Shown piece after piece: positions 40,650 to 49,891 of a stretch of DNA of 64,000 nucleotides. The position numbers and the translations under genes are program-made. Source of the stretch: Myxococcales bacterium 68-20 (GTDB taxonomy: Bacteria; Myxococcota_A; Polyangia; Polyangiales; Polyangiaceae). The first letter of the stretch is position 1. Each line of letters opens with the position of its first letter. The DNA lies in NCBI GenBank assembly GCA_001899635.1, contig MKVQ01000010.1, forward strand, positions 1 through 64,000, written 5' to 3'. The notes beneath the pieces are model-generated. The model saw nothing but the letters and a program-made list of their open reading frames with translations, searched no databases and was not told where the DNA came from.

Positions 40650-41489
40650 TCACTCGAGGAATTCGGAGACGACGCGCGCGAGTACGTCGTCGTCGGCGAA
40701 CACTTCTGCGATCGAGTCGTCCTCCGAGAGGTGCTCGAGGACCGCTCGCACGGCGCGCTTTGGCGGCCTCGCGGCGAGGAGCGGGGCGATTCGCTCCGCT
40801 GCCTGCGCGGGGGAGATGCCTTCAGCGAGCTCGACGAGCTTGCGATCGAGGAGGAACTTGAAGCAGAGGACCGAAGGGGCCTCGACGACGGGAGCCGCCT
40901 TCGGCTTGGCGGCAGCCACCCGGCGCGCGTGCGCCGCGACCTTCTCGAGCAACTTGCCGAGGTTCGGCGCCTCTTCCAAGGCGCCTTCGAGGTTCTCGTT
41001 GCCGACCTCGAAGAGCCAGACCGCGCCTCTCCGCGTGTCGACGGCGTAGAACCAGTCGTCATCCTCGCCCGGCTCACCCCCGACGTTCGACCGCCTCCGG
41101 ATCCAGACGAACGGGACGACTCCGACCTGCTCGGCGTCGCCGGCCTCCACGGCCGAGCGAACGACGTCACCGTCATCGGTCATGTAGAGGTTCGTGACGC
41201 CCGCTCGAGCGACGTCGTCGAGGCTCATGAACGAGATCGTGTAGGGGGCATCGGAGAACGCGCCCCACGTCACGGCGACCTCGGCCTCGAGCGCGTCGTG
41301 GAACAGCGTGGAGCTCGGCGTCTCGCCGTCGTGCCATTCGTAGAGGTCGCGCAGCGTCGGCGGGAGCGGCATCTCGAGTGCCGCTGCCGTGGCCGCGATC
41401 TGCTTCGCCGTCGCGGCGGGGCGGAGCGACGAGCGGCCCTCGTGACCGAGCGCCTCGTCCAATCGAACCAACACGTTACGCAAATTCAT
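40650..41489 (-). CDS. SMI1/KNR4-family protein
   Basis: A 279-residue cytosolic protein. Residues about 25-170 match the SMI1/KNR4 (SUKH) fold: EMPLPPTLRDLYEWHDGETP near the start and VGVVPFVWIRRRSNVGG with DDWFYAVDTRRGAVWLFEVG at the core strands. A helical C-terminal region (about 185-279) is extra. SUKH proteins are often immunity proteins against nuclease toxins, but many stand alone; no toxin gene is seen within this window. ATG 41489 is preferred; GTG 41498 is three codons upstream. It converges with the sigma-cluster genes. Confidence 0.8.
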   Translation of the reverse strand: MNLRNVLVRLDEALGHEGRSSLRPAATAKQIAATAAALEMPLPPTLRDLYEWHDGETPSSTLFHDALEAEVAVTWGAFSDAPYTISFMSLDDVARAGVTNLYMTDDGDVVRSAVEAGDAEQVGVVPFVWIRRRSNVGGEPGEDDDWFYAVDTRRGAVWLFEVGNENLEGALEEAPNLGKLLEKVAAHARRVAAAKPKAAPVVEAPSVLCFKFLLDRKLVELAEGISPAQAAERIAPLLAARPPKRAVRAVLEHLSEDDSIAEVFADDDVLARVVSEFLE

Positions 41490-41683
41490 CTGATGCACTC
41501 ACCACCATCACGCGCGCCCGCCGTCAAGCAGCGAAGCGAGGACGGCGCTACTTCGCGCGGCCGACGATCTTGCCGGTGCCCACCGAGCTTCGCGTCGGCG
41601 TAGGTCGCGGGCCCGCATGGGGAGTCGGCTTCGTGTGCTCGCTTCGTGGGGTGAGGCGTTCACGCGGCGCGGGGAGATGCACG

Positions 41684-42262
41684 CTAGAGGTCGGTCTTCG
41701 CCTCGCGCCCGCAGATCGTGCCGGTGAGCTTGTTGCCGTTCTGGCCGAGCTCGATCGGGCACTCGGCGGCGTAGTCGAGCGGCGGATCGTAGACGGTGCC
41801 CGAGAGCTTCATCTTCTCGCTCTTCATCACGAGCGCTGACGTCGCCGACGGCTGCACGGCGAGGATGCCCTCCTGGGTGATCGTGCCGTCGAGCCTCATC
41901 GAGTAGTTGTCCTCGGCGTCGTCGTCCTTGAAGAGGTAGCCGCAGTCGGCGAGCACGTAGGTGAGCCGCACGTCGGTGGCGCCCTGCACGGCGTTCGACG
42001 TCGCCGTGCCGAAGACACGCGCGGTGCCGCCGAGCGGGCAGGGGGTGGTCAGGTCGTGCTCGCCGACGGGCTTCCCCTGGAGCGTCAGGTTGAAGGCGAG
42101 CTTCATCGTCTCGCGGAGCGCCTTCAGCGCGACACCGTCCTTGCAGTCTTCTTCGCACGGCGGCGGAGGAGGGGGCGTCGTCGCGGCGCTGCTGCAGCCG
42201 GCGCCGAGATACGACGAGGCGAAACTGCAAAGAGCGACGGAAAGAACGAGTGAAGCGCGCAT
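41684..42262 (-). CDS. Putative lipoprotein paired with the TonB receptor
   Basis: A 192-residue exported protein with lipobox LGAGC (Cys about 23), a Pro-rich stretch of six Pro, then a beta-rich domain with three Cys (CPLGG, ADCGYLF, AECPIEL) and a late ICGREA. No family is recognised. Its ATG abuts the TAG stop of the receptor gene with no gap, so it is surely co-transcribed and may serve as a periplasmic or outer-leaflet partner of the receptor, as lipoproteins do in SusC/SusD-like pairs. That analogy is inference. Confidence 0.78.
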   Translation of the reverse strand: MRASLVLSVALCSFASSYLGAGCSSAATTPPPPPPCEEDCKDGVALKALRETMKLAFNLTLQGKPVGEHDLTTPCPLGGTARVFGTATSNAVQGATDVRLTYVLADCGYLFKDDDAEDNYSMRLDGTITQEGILAVQPSATSALVMKSEKMKLSGTVYDPPLDYAAECPIELGQNGNKLTGTICGREAKTDL

Positions 42263-44704
42263 CTAGAATCCTCCCTCGACGCCGAGGCTGGGGATCGTAA
42301 CCGGTCCGATGAGCTGCGCCTGGCAGCCCGCGAGCGTGCAGGTCGTCGCGATCGCTTCCTTGGAGAGCGTCGCGTTGAGCCACTCGGCGACGGCCGACAT
42401 CCACCACGTCTTGCCGAGCTGCCATCGCTTCTCGAGCCTGAGATCGACGCGGTAGAACGGCTGGAGGCGCGTCGCGTCGTCGGTGGGGTCGGGCGCCTTG
42501 GGGAGGCCCGTGTAGAACGTGAAGCGCGTGCCGGCGCGCCAGTTCTTCCCGAGATCGAACGCGAGCGCCGTGTTGAGCACGTGGGTTCGATCGAACGTCG
42601 CGATGTAGCTGCGTCCCTCGTAGGTGCGTGTCGAGCGCGAGAGCGTGTACGAGAGGAAGCCGCCGATCCTGCTCGTGAGCTTCCTCTTGAGGAAGAGCTC
42701 GAGGCCGATCGCCTCGCCGCGCGTGCGGACCTCGAAGGCGCTCGCGGCGGTCTGCGTCCCGCGACTGTCGGCGGCCTGCTGTCCACCGCCGCTCCGATCA
42801 GGTCCGATCGTACCCGGCGGGAAGCGTGGGACGCCGCAGGTCCTGCTGCCGCCGCCGCCGAAGCCGCCGCTCGTCCGCGTGCGATCTCCGGCGATCGAGT
42901 CGGTGGGGAAGGTCCCCGGCGCGCAGCCGCTGAGCTGGGGCGGGCTCGTGCCGAGCGGATCGCTCATGTCGTAGAAGGCGTTGTGGAACACGGTGGCGGT
43001 CGCGGTCGTCGCCTCGAAGATGTCGGCTTCGATCCCGATCGACTCCTGCACCGCCTTCTGGAGCCCGCCGCGGAGGCCGCCGGGCTGGAAGCCGGGGACG
43101 GGCACGACGAACGAAGGCGGCTGATGCGCGATCCCCATCGCCGAGAGGATGCGGACGTTCCGCGTCACCTCGGTGCGCATCGCGAGGCGCGGGTCGACGC
43201 CCATCGCGGTCGCTCCGTCGGAGGCGAAGAGGTCGACGCGGGCGCCGGGCGTGACCTCGAAGCCGCGCGCGACGGCGATGACGGCGTCGGCGCGCGCGCC
43301 GAACGCGAGATCGGCCCGCGAAGGGAAGTAGCTCGCGACCCGCGCGACCGACGGCGCGAGCGTGCCGGAGACGACCTGGACGTCGTAGGAGTCCATCTGC
43401 AGGTCGGTGCCGGCGCGGACGAGGACGCGTGGGTGTGCGTGATAGGTCACCTCGGAGCGCGCGCCGAGGACGCGATCGCGCACGTAGCGATCCTCCTGCG
43501 CGCGCGAGCGATCGAAGCCGGTGGTGACGGCGATGCGCATCGTGCCCTTGTCGCCGAGCTTCCTGTCGTATCGGAGATCGACGCGGTGGAACTCGGTACC
43601 GAACAGCGTGAGCGTCTGTGTGGCGGTTCGCTGCCCGAGGTAGTCGTAGGAGCCGAAGGCGAAGACGCTCACCTGATCGTCCGGGGTGAGGTTGTACGTG
43701 GCGCGGCCCTGGTAGTCCCAGTAGTCGAGCAGCGTGTCCGATGCGATCTGCGTGAGGAGGAACGCGGTGTACGAATAGCGCCCGCCGAGCAAGACCGAGC
43801 CGCGGTTCTTCGGCCCGAACGGCGTCTCGATCATCGCGCCCGCGTCGAAGAGGCGGAGGTTGTACTCGCCGTGCGGCCGATCGAGCGGCGGCGCTGTCTC
43901 ACCGGAGACGATGCCGCCGCTGAAGCGCCCGAAGCGCGCGGGGTAGCCGCCGGGATAGAGATCGACGCGCTGGATGAGACCGGGATGGACGACCGAAGGA
44001 CCGGCGCCGACGTGGAAGAGAAGCGGGATGCGGACGCCGTCGAGGTAGTAGCCGACGTTGCCCGGAGGCGCGCCGCGGACGAAGAAGAAGGGCAGGCCGG
44101 ACACGATCGGCGTGACGCCGGGCATGATCTCGACGGCGCGGAACGGATCGCCGAACGTGCCCGGGATCTGGCGGACCTCGGTGCGTGAGAGCGTGACGGT
44201 GCGCCCGGGCTCGCGAGCGCCGCGGACGCGCACCTCGTCCGGTCGCTCCTGCGTCTTCGCGGGAGCGGGGCGCATGCTCGCCGGCTTGTCGGGGGCGGGG
44301 CTCGGAGCCGGCTCGGGCTCGCGCTCTTTCACCACCGGCGCGCGGAACGTGATCGCGACCTTGATCTTCGCGGCGACGGGCTTGCCGTTGCGGGTAGCCG
44401 GCGTGAAGCGCCATGTGCGCGCGGCCTCGGCGGCGGCGGTGAGGAACGGCTCGTCGGCGCCGGTCGGCGTCGACGACACGACGGCGCCGTCCTCGTCGAT
44501 GACGAGGACCACGAGGGTGGTCGCGTCGCCGTTCGCGCCTTCGGGGTAGGGCACGTCCGGATCGGAGAGGAGCGTCGGCGGCTCCACCGGCATGGCGGCC
44601 GGAGCGGTCGGCTTCGCTTGCTCGTGCGCGCTCGCCGCGCGCGGCACCGTGCATGCGAGCGCGCACGCGAGCACTCGGGCGACGAAGCCTGCACGACGGC
44701 GCAT
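42263..44704 (-). CDS. TonB-dependent receptor with N-terminal TonB-C domain
   Basis: An 813-residue outer-membrane receptor. After a signal peptide (cut near AASA, about 26) comes a TonB C-terminal-type domain (about 42-122; DPDVPYPEGANGDATTLVVL and ARTWRFTPATRNGKPVAAKI), a Pro-rich linker, a plug domain (about 160-280; VRVRGAREPG, RQIPGTFGDPFRAVEIMPGV, FVRGAPPGNVGYYLDGVRIP, RVDLYPGGYPARFGRFSGGI) and a barrel to the end. TonB-C domains normally sit on the energy transducer, so their fusion to a receptor is unusual though known in myxobacteria and relatives (recalled). The ligand is unknown. The barrel has a Gly/Ser-rich loop (GGFGGGGSRTCG). Confidence 0.9.
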   Translation of the reverse strand: MRRRAGFVARVLACALACTVPRAASAHEQAKPTAPAAMPVEPPTLLSDPDVPYPEGANGDATTLVVLVIDEDGAVVSSTPTGADEPFLTAAAEAARTWRFTPATRNGKPVAAKIKVAITFRAPVVKEREPEPAPSPAPDKPASMRPAPAKTQERPDEVRVRGAREPGRTVTLSRTEVRQIPGTFGDPFRAVEIMPGVTPIVSGLPFFFVRGAPPGNVGYYLDGVRIPLLFHVGAGPSVVHPGLIQRVDLYPGGYPARFGRFSGGIVSGETAPPLDRPHGEYNLRLFDAGAMIETPFGPKNRGSVLLGGRYSYTAFLLTQIASDTLLDYWDYQGRATYNLTPDDQVSVFAFGSYDYLGQRTATQTLTLFGTEFHRVDLRYDRKLGDKGTMRIAVTTGFDRSRAQEDRYVRDRVLGARSEVTYHAHPRVLVRAGTDLQMDSYDVQVVSGTLAPSVARVASYFPSRADLAFGARADAVIAVARGFEVTPGARVDLFASDGATAMGVDPRLAMRTEVTRNVRILSAMGIAHQPPSFVVPVPGFQPGGLRGGLQKAVQESIGIEADIFEATTATATVFHNAFYDMSDPLGTSPPQLSGCAPGTFPTDSIAGDRTRTSGGFGGGGSRTCGVPRFPPGTIGPDRSGGGQQAADSRGTQTAASAFEVRTRGEAIGLELFLKRKLTSRIGGFLSYTLSRSTRTYEGRSYIATFDRTHVLNTALAFDLGKNWRAGTRFTFYTGLPKAPDPTDDATRLQPFYRVDLRLEKRWQLGKTWWMSAVAEWLNATLSKEAIATTCTLAGCQAQLIGPVTIPSLGVEGGF

Positions 44705-44836
44705 ACGTCGCGGATTCTGACTCAGGGCTCCGCGCGGCTCAGCTCATTTCAGAGGTGCCCCGACGATCCCGTGGTTCCGGGCGCCGAGCCGACTCTACGG
44801 GGCTCCCGGCCGCAGCTTGCCGGCGCGAGCGAACGA

Positions 44837-45811
44837 TCAGGGAACGAGGACCAGCTTGCCTTTGACCTGGCGCTTCTCCATCCGCACGAGCGCCTCGCTC
44901 GCCTCGGCGAACGGGAGGACCGCGTCGATGTGCGGTCGGAGCTTGCCCTCGGCGACCCAGTCGAACAGCTTCACGCCGTTGGCGCGGTTGCGGGCCGGAT
45001 CGCGCATCGCGAACGATCCCCAGAACACGCCGACGATCTGGCAGCCTTTGAGCAGCACCAGGTTCAGCGGGATCTTCGGGATGTCGCCCGCGGCGAAGCC
45101 GACCACGAGGAAGCGGCCTTCCCACGCGATCGAGCGAAGCGCGGCCTCCGAGAGCGCGCCGCCGACGGGATCGTAGACGACGTCCGCGCCCGCGCCGTTC
45201 GTGAGCGCCTTCGCGCGCTCTTTGAGATCCTCGCGGCCGTAGACGATGCCCTCGGCCGCGCCGTGCTCCTTGCAGAAGGCGACTTTCTCGTCGGTCGACG
45301 CGGCGGCAATCACGCGCGCGCCGAGGAGGTTGCCGAGCTCCACCGCAGCGGTGCCGACCCCGCCGGCGGCTCCGAGGACGAGCAGCGTCTCGCCCTTCTG
45401 CAGCGCGGCGCGATCGACCAGCGCATGGTACGTCGTGGCGTAGGTGAGGAGCGTCGCGGCGCCGGTCTCGAAGCTGACGCCGTCGGGGAGCTTCACCGTC
45501 GCGAGCTCCGGCACGACGATCTTCTCCGCGAATGCGCCGTGCACCAGCCATGTCGCGACGCGATCGCCGACGCGGACCGACGAGACGCCGTCGCCGACGG
45601 CGCTCACCACGCCCGCGGCTTCACCGCCGAGGATGAACGGCGGCGCGGGCTTGAACTGGTACTTGCCGTACGAGAGGAGGACGTCGGGAAAGTTCAGCCC
45701 GGCGGCCTTGACGTCGATCGCGACCTCGCCGGATCCGGGCTTCGGATCGGCGACCTCATCCACGCGAAGCCCCGAAGGGCCGGTGAGCTCGTGACACCGG
45801 ACGGCACGCAT
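44837..45811 (-). CDS. NADPH:quinone oxidoreductase-like (zinc-free MDR) enzyme
   Basis: A 324-residue cytosolic medium-chain dehydrogenase/reductase of the quinone-reductase branch. GroES-like domain about 1-115 (GLNFPDVLLSYGKY, PFILGGEAAGVVSAVGDGV) and Rossmann domain with LVLGAAGGVGTAAVELG (about 146-162). The Cys zinc ligands of alcohol dehydrogenases are missing, as expected for this branch. It would reduce a quinone or activated alkene with NADPH. ATG 45811 follows TATGTC by 6 nt, a near match to the common box. Confidence 0.9.
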   Translation of the reverse strand: MRAVRCHELTGPSGLRVDEVADPKPGSGEVAIDVKAAGLNFPDVLLSYGKYQFKPAPPFILGGEAAGVVSAVGDGVSSVRVGDRVATWLVHGAFAEKIVVPELATVKLPDGVSFETGAATLLTYATTYHALVDRAALQKGETLLVLGAAGGVGTAAVELGNLLGARVIAAASTDEKVAFCKEHGAAEGIVYGREDLKERAKALTNGAGADVVYDPVGGALSEAALRSIAWEGRFLVVGFAAGDIPKIPLNLVLLKGCQIVGVFWGSFAMRDPARNRANGVKLFDWVAEGKLRPHIDAVLPFAEASEALVRMEKRQVKGKLVLVP

Positions 45812-45901
45812 GCTCTCGACATACCACACGGAACTCCGGCGCGCGCCCGCGAGCCAAGAACGTGCGCAACCGATCGCGAGCCGTAGCCGACAGGCACGTC
45901 G

Positions 45902-47965
45902 ATGACCGCACACGATGAACACGCCTGGACCGAGGCGGACCGCGGACGCTCGCGTTCCGTGCTATCCAGGCCCGCGGCGATGACGGCGGAGCGCGCGAGC
46001 AGTTCAGACGCGGAGCCGTCGTGCGACGCGCGCGCGGAGGACGAGGCCCGGGCGGGCGACGTCGAACGCGGTGCCCGGATCGACGAGGTGTTGCGCGAGC
46101 GCTTCGGGCTCGATGCGTTCCGTCCGTGGCAGCGCGAAGCGATCGAGGCGGTCCTCGGGGACCCGGGACGCGTGCTCGTCGTCGCGCCGACAGGCGGCGG
46201 CAAGTCGCTCACCTACCAGCTCCCGGCGGCGATGCTCGACGGCCTCACGCTCGTCGTCTCTCCGCTCGTCGCGTTGATGGAGGATCAGGTCCGCTCGCTC
46301 TCGGCGCGCGGCATCCGGGCGACGTTCCTCGCCTCGACGGTCGAGCTCGCGGAGCGGCAGGCACGCGAGGCGGCGATGATCCGCGGCGAATACGAGATCG
46401 TGTACGTCGCGCCGGAGCGTCTCGTCGGGCACGCGTTCGTCGATCGGCTCTCGCGGTGCAAGCTCGCGCTCGTGGCGGTCGACGAGGCGCACTGCATCGC
46501 GCAGTGGGGGCACGACTTCCGCCCGGAGTACCTCCAGATCGGCGCGCTGGTCGAGCGGCTCCGGCCGCCGCGCGTCCTCGCATGCACCGCCACCGCGACG
46601 CCCGCGGTCCGGCGCGAGATCCGTGAGCGCCTCGGGCTCGATGCGAGCGGCTGTCACGAGGTCCTGCGCGGGTTCGCTCGTCCGAACCTGCACCTCGCCG
46701 CGCAGCACGTCGACGGACCGCGAGAGGCGAAGGCGGCGCTCGAGAAGACGCTTGGTCGCGCGTTGGGTGATCCGCGATCACCCAGCGGCGGCGCGATCGT
46801 CTATGCCGCCACGCGGAAGAGCACGGAGCAATACGCGGACGTCCTCGGTCGCCTGGGTTGGCGCGCGGCGGCCTATCACGCGGGGATGAGCGGAGAGGCT
46901 CGATCGCGCGTCGCCGATCGCTTCGCATCGCGCGCGCTCGACGTCGTCGTCGCGACGAACGCCTTCGGGATGGGCATCGACCGGTCGGACATCCGCGCGG
47001 TCGTGCACGTGCAGCCGCCGTCGTCGATCGAGGCCTACTACCAGGAGGTCGGTCGCGCCGGGCGAGACGGTGCCGAGGCCGCCGGGCTCCTGCTCTGTTC
47101 CGGCGCCGACATCGGGCTCCGCCGCCGTCTCGTCACGAACAACGCCGACGGGAGCGAGGCCGATCCGGCGCTTGCGGCGCGGGCGTGGGCGCTCTTCCGC
47201 GATCTCCTTCGCTACCTCGATGCGCGCACGTGCCGGCACGACTTCGTCCTCAGGTACTTCGGCGACGAGCACGAGCTGCTCGGCGGGTGCGGCCACTGCG
47301 ACGTATGCCTCGAGCTCGACGGTGATGCCGCCGTCGACGACGCGGTCACCGAGGAGACGACGCTCATCGTGAAGAAGGCGCTCTCCGCCGTTGCGCGCGC
47401 CCAGCGCCGCGGTGGCCTTCAGGCGATCGCGGAGATGCTTCGCGGCGTGGAGAACGACAAGACCGATCGCTTCGGCTTCACCACGCTCTCGACGTTCGGT
47501 CTCTTCCGCGATCGCTCACACGACTGGATCCTCGCGCTCCTCCGCGCCCTCCTGACGGCGGGGTGGATCGACCTCACGCCGACGGAGCATCCTGTGCCGT
47601 ACCTCACGAAGGCCGGGGCCGGCGTGATGAAGGGCGAGGTGCCCGCGCGCATCGTCCTTCCCGCCGAGCCACGTGTGCCCGCGAGCAAGCGGCGTCAGCG
47701 CGGCGAGCGCACCGAGCGCACCGACCTCCCCGCGCTCGACCCCGCCGGTCAGGCGTTGTTCGAGCGTCTCCGCGCGCGACGCGCGGAGATCGCGAAGGAG
47801 AAGGCGGTGCCGGCTTACGTCGTGGCGCACGATCGGACGCTCGCCGACATGGCCCACAAACATCCGCTCACGCGCGAGGCGCTCCTCTGCGTCCACGGCA
47901 TGGGCCCCGCCCGCGTCGAGCAGTACGGCGATCGCTTCCTCGACGTGCTCGTCGATCGAAGCTGA
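45902..47965 (+). CDS. recQ: ATP-dependent DNA helicase RecQ
   Basis: A 687-residue superfamily 2 helicase unwinding 3'-tailed duplex and recombination intermediates. The first 60 residues are poorly conserved. Motifs: APTGGGKSLTYQLPA (I), VDEAHCIAQWGHDFRPEY (II plus the RecQ aromatic loop), CTATATP (III), VVATNAFGMGIDRSDIRAVVH (V) and QEVGRAGRDG (VI). The zinc module has four Cys (ARTCRHDF, GGCGHCDVC). Winged-helix and HRDC (about 600-687) domains follow. A short insertion LGDPRSPSGG between motifs III and IV is encoded by a 9-bp inverted repeat. The start could be ATG 45902 or ATG 45980. Confidence 0.93.
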   Translation: MTAHDEHAWTEADRGRSRSVLSRPAAMTAERASSSDAEPSCDARAEDEARAGDVERGARIDEVLRERFGLDAFRPWQREAIEAVLGDPGRVLVVAPTGGGKSLTYQLPAAMLDGLTLVVSPLVALMEDQVRSLSARGIRATFLASTVELAERQAREAAMIRGEYEIVYVAPERLVGHAFVDRLSRCKLALVAVDEAHCIAQWGHDFRPEYLQIGALVERLRPPRVLACTATATPAVRREIRERLGLDASGCHEVLRGFARPNLHLAAQHVDGPREAKAALEKTLGRALGDPRSPSGGAIVYAATRKSTEQYADVLGRLGWRAAAYHAGMSGEARSRVADRFASRALDVVVATNAFGMGIDRSDIRAVVHVQPPSSIEAYYQEVGRAGRDGAEAAGLLLCSGADIGLRRRLVTNNADGSEADPALAARAWALFRDLLRYLDARTCRHDFVLRYFGDEHELLGGCGHCDVCLELDGDAAVDDAVTEETTLIVKKALSAVARAQRRGGLQAIAEMLRGVENDKTDRFGFTTLSTFGLFRDRSHDWILALLRALLTAGWIDLTPTEHPVPYLTKAGAGVMKGEVPARIVLPAEPRVPASKRRQRGERTERTDLPALDPAGQALFERLRARRAEIAKEKAVPAYVVAHDRTLADMAHKHPLTREALLCVHGMGPARVEQYGDRFLDVLVDRS

Positions 47966-48025
47966 CCTCCGAGAAGTCCGCGTTCCATCGGAGCCCGTGC
48001 GCAGCACGCCGCTCGCGACGGCCGT

Positions 48026-48505
48026 TCACGCCTCGGATGCGAGCGCGAGGAAGTCTTCGCGGGTCATCGTGGACGGGTCGTCGGGGAGCCGATCGCCGGG
48101 GACGAGCACGCCGGATTCGTAACGCCAGGCGCCGTCCTCCCGCGTGAAGCGCGAGAGCTCGGCGAACGAGCGGTCTGCGCCTTTCTCGAAGATCCGCGCC
48201 ACGAAGAGGACCTCGCCCTCGTCGCCCGACGCGCTCGCATGGAGGACCGAGAGGCGCATGAAGCGTTGCTTTTCGCGTGCGCGCGAGAGCTCTCGCACGG
48301 CTGCGTCGCGTGGAGCGGCGCGATCGGGATGGGACGAAGCGAGCGTGTCGAAGAGGTAGTCTCCGAGACCGACCGCGAACGCCGACCAGCGCGACCGCAT
48401 CAGCGCCTCCGGGGTCTCGGCCAGGGCACCTTCGTGCAGTCGGCCACAGCACGCGCGGTAACGGAGACCCGATCCGCAGGGGCAATCACGAGGAGGAGAG
48501 GGCAC
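48026..48505 (-). CDS. YchJ-family protein with SEC-C motif
   Basis: A 159-residue protein of the YchJ/UPF0225 type: SEC-C-like zinc motif CPCGSGLRYRACCG (about 8-21), ALMRSRWSAFAVGLGDYLFDTL, then an NTF2-like domain with VLFVARIFEKG and LSRFTREDGAWRYESG. Function is unknown; the SEC-C motif binds zinc and ribosome or SecB-type partners in other proteins. It starts with GTG, 6 nt after TATATC on the minus strand, a near match to the leaderless box. Confidence 0.85.
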   Translation of the reverse strand: MPSPPRDCPCGSGLRYRACCGRLHEGALAETPEALMRSRWSAFAVGLGDYLFDTLASSHPDRAAPRDAAVRELSRAREKQRFMRLSVLHASASGDEGEVLFVARIFEKGADRSFAELSRFTREDGAWRYESGVLVPGDRLPDDPSTMTREDFLALASEA

Positions 48506-48544
48506 GCGACGGATATACCGCGCGCGAGGTGCCGATGCGCGTGT

Positions 48545-49108
48545 TCAGCGCCCTGCGGAGCGACGGCCCAGGGCGAAGCCCACCGCTCCTGCTGCGGAGA
48601 CCATGAAGAGGACTCCGAAGATCATGACCGCGACGAGCCAGCCGGCGATCGACGACGAGCGTTGCTGCTCGGGCGCGCGGACCGCGGGGGCGGCGACCGC
48701 CGAGAGCGGCGTCGGTCGGGATGCCGTCGCGAGCAGATCGCTCGGCAGTGCCGCTCCCACGGGCGGGGCTGCCGGTAGGGAGGCGGAGGGGGCCGGAAAG
48801 TCGATGTCGGGCTGCGCGTGGATGGCGCCGAGGATGCCGGCCTCGATCGTCGGTCGGGAGTGCGGATCCTCGATCCCGCTCGTCCGATCGACGTCCGCGA
48901 GCGCGTCGGCCATTCGCTGCTGGAGGTGACGCTCGATGGCGTCCGGAGTGAGCACGGCACGGGTGCCGCTCTCCGTGCGGAAGCTGCTCGGATCGAGCGC
49001 AGCCATCTTCACCGTGCGTCTGGAGCCGTCGACGACCTCCTTGGGGTAGTCGCGCCGAGCGGTGTCGTGCTCGTGCTCGTCGAACTTCTCCGACACGCCT
49101 TTGGTCAC
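48545..49108 (-). CDS. Tail-anchored membrane protein
   Basis: A 187-residue protein, acidic and helical in the first 85 residues (EKFDEHEHDTARRDYPKE, LTPDAIERHLQQRMADALAD), with a Pro/Ala linker and one C-terminal span (about 155-178, IAGWLVAVMIFGVLFMVSAA) followed by only a few residues (LGRRSAGR). A cytosolic domain anchored by its C-terminus is inferred. No family is recognised. GTG 49108 has GAGGAGG about 7 nt upstream, which sets the start. Confidence 0.72.
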   Translation of the reverse strand: MTKGVSEKFDEHEHDTARRDYPKEVVDGSRRTVKMAALDPSSFRTESGTRAVLTPDAIERHLQQRMADALADVDRTSGIEDPHSRPTIEAGILGAIHAQPDIDFPAPSASLPAAPPVGAALPSDLLATASRPTPLSAVAAPAVRAPEQQRSSSIAGWLVAVMIFGVLFMVSAAGAVGFALGRRSAGR

Positions 49109-49293
49109 CGTGCCTCCTCGCGCCGCGCCGCGCCGCTGCGACCGCGCTCCGTCGAGTGTACCATCCCGATCGAGGATCGCCCGGCTCACCAAGCCGGGTC
49201 TGGTAGACGGCGACCGCGTCGGCTTCTCCACTGCCCAGACGGGGGAACGAGGAGGAGATGAGGAGAGGTTCCGGTTTGAATGAGTGCTTACAT

Positions 49294-49307
49294 ACGTAGG
49301 CCTACGT
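49294..49307. promoter_or_regulatory. 14-bp palindrome in an A/T-rich patch
   Basis: ACGTAGG-CCTACGT is a perfect 14-bp palindrome, and a further TACGT follows at 49313-49317. The surrounding 70 bp are clearly less GC-rich than the window. It lies upstream of the RND operon and could be an operator for a TetR-type regulator; no regulator gene is in view. Confidence 0.4.
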
Positions 49308-49438
49308 GAAGCTACGTTGGTGACTCTAATGGTTTCCACTGGTTGGGAGGTTGACCAGGGGAGTGACCGGCCCACCGCGGGTCCTGGAACCTTCACGCTC
49401 CCAACTCTCGGGTCGCGGGACGCGGGCGAGCGGGCTGT

Positions 49439-49885
49439 TTACGAGGCGAATCGTCGCGAGCGCCGGGGCAGGAGGGAGGCTCGCGCTCGCGCTGGTCGCG
49501 CAGGAGGATGCGCGATGCGGCCGCGGCCGAGCGCGGCCCGGCGCTTGCTCGCGCCGAGGCCATGGTCATCCCGCAGCGCGACTGGCTGCTTCTCCGAGGA
49601 CGCATGCGTGCAGCCGCGAAGATCTCCGACCTTCCGCTGCTGCTGATGGCGCGGGGCGGGGTCGAGGGTGACGATCGGCACAAGGAAGCCGTCGATTCCT
49701 CGGAAAAAACACGCGACGCCTGACGGATCGCGCGGGGCGGCCACGGAGTCGCCCCAGCGCACGGTCGAGCTTGGAGCGAGCTCGTGCAGAAATCGCTCGA
49801 AAGAACGAAACGCCGGGTGGGGTGTCGGCATCAATGCGCGACTGGGGCGTTGCTCCCGTACCAACCCTCGAATATTCGTCGGCAC
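49439..49885 (-). CDS. Possible hypothetical protein, doubtful
   Basis: A 148-codon frame. The first 100 residues (AFRSFERFLHELAPSSTVRW, GVACFFRGIDGFLVPIVTLD) look protein-like and use mainly G/C third positions, while the last 50 are Arg/Ala-rich and look non-coding. No family, ribosome site or promoter. It may be a gene remnant or chance. Confidence 0.2.
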   Translation of the reverse strand: MPTNIRGLVREQRPSRALMPTPHPAFRSFERFLHELAPSSTVRWGDSVAAPRDPSGVACFFRGIDGFLVPIVTLDPAPRHQQQRKVGDLRGCTHASSEKQPVALRDDHGLGASKRRAALGRGRIAHPPARPARARASLLPRRSRRFAS

Positions 49886-49891
49886 CCAAAA

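Larger units (their letters stand above)
49109..49891. other. 783-bp region without a convincing gene
   Basis: Between the tail-anchored protein gene and the RND adaptor gene. Reading frames on both strands are short or Arg/Ser-rich; the least poor is 49439-49885 on the minus strand. The first 200 bp contain an A/T-richer patch (about 49270-49345) with three TACGT copies and a 14-bp palindrome. The rest looks like decayed coding sequence. No tRNA or terminator was found. Confidence 0.5.

Noticed and set aside
46764-46784. 9-bp perfect inverted repeat inside recQ
   Set aside because: Lies within conserved coding sequence and encodes a short insertion; the frame is intact, so treated as incidental.
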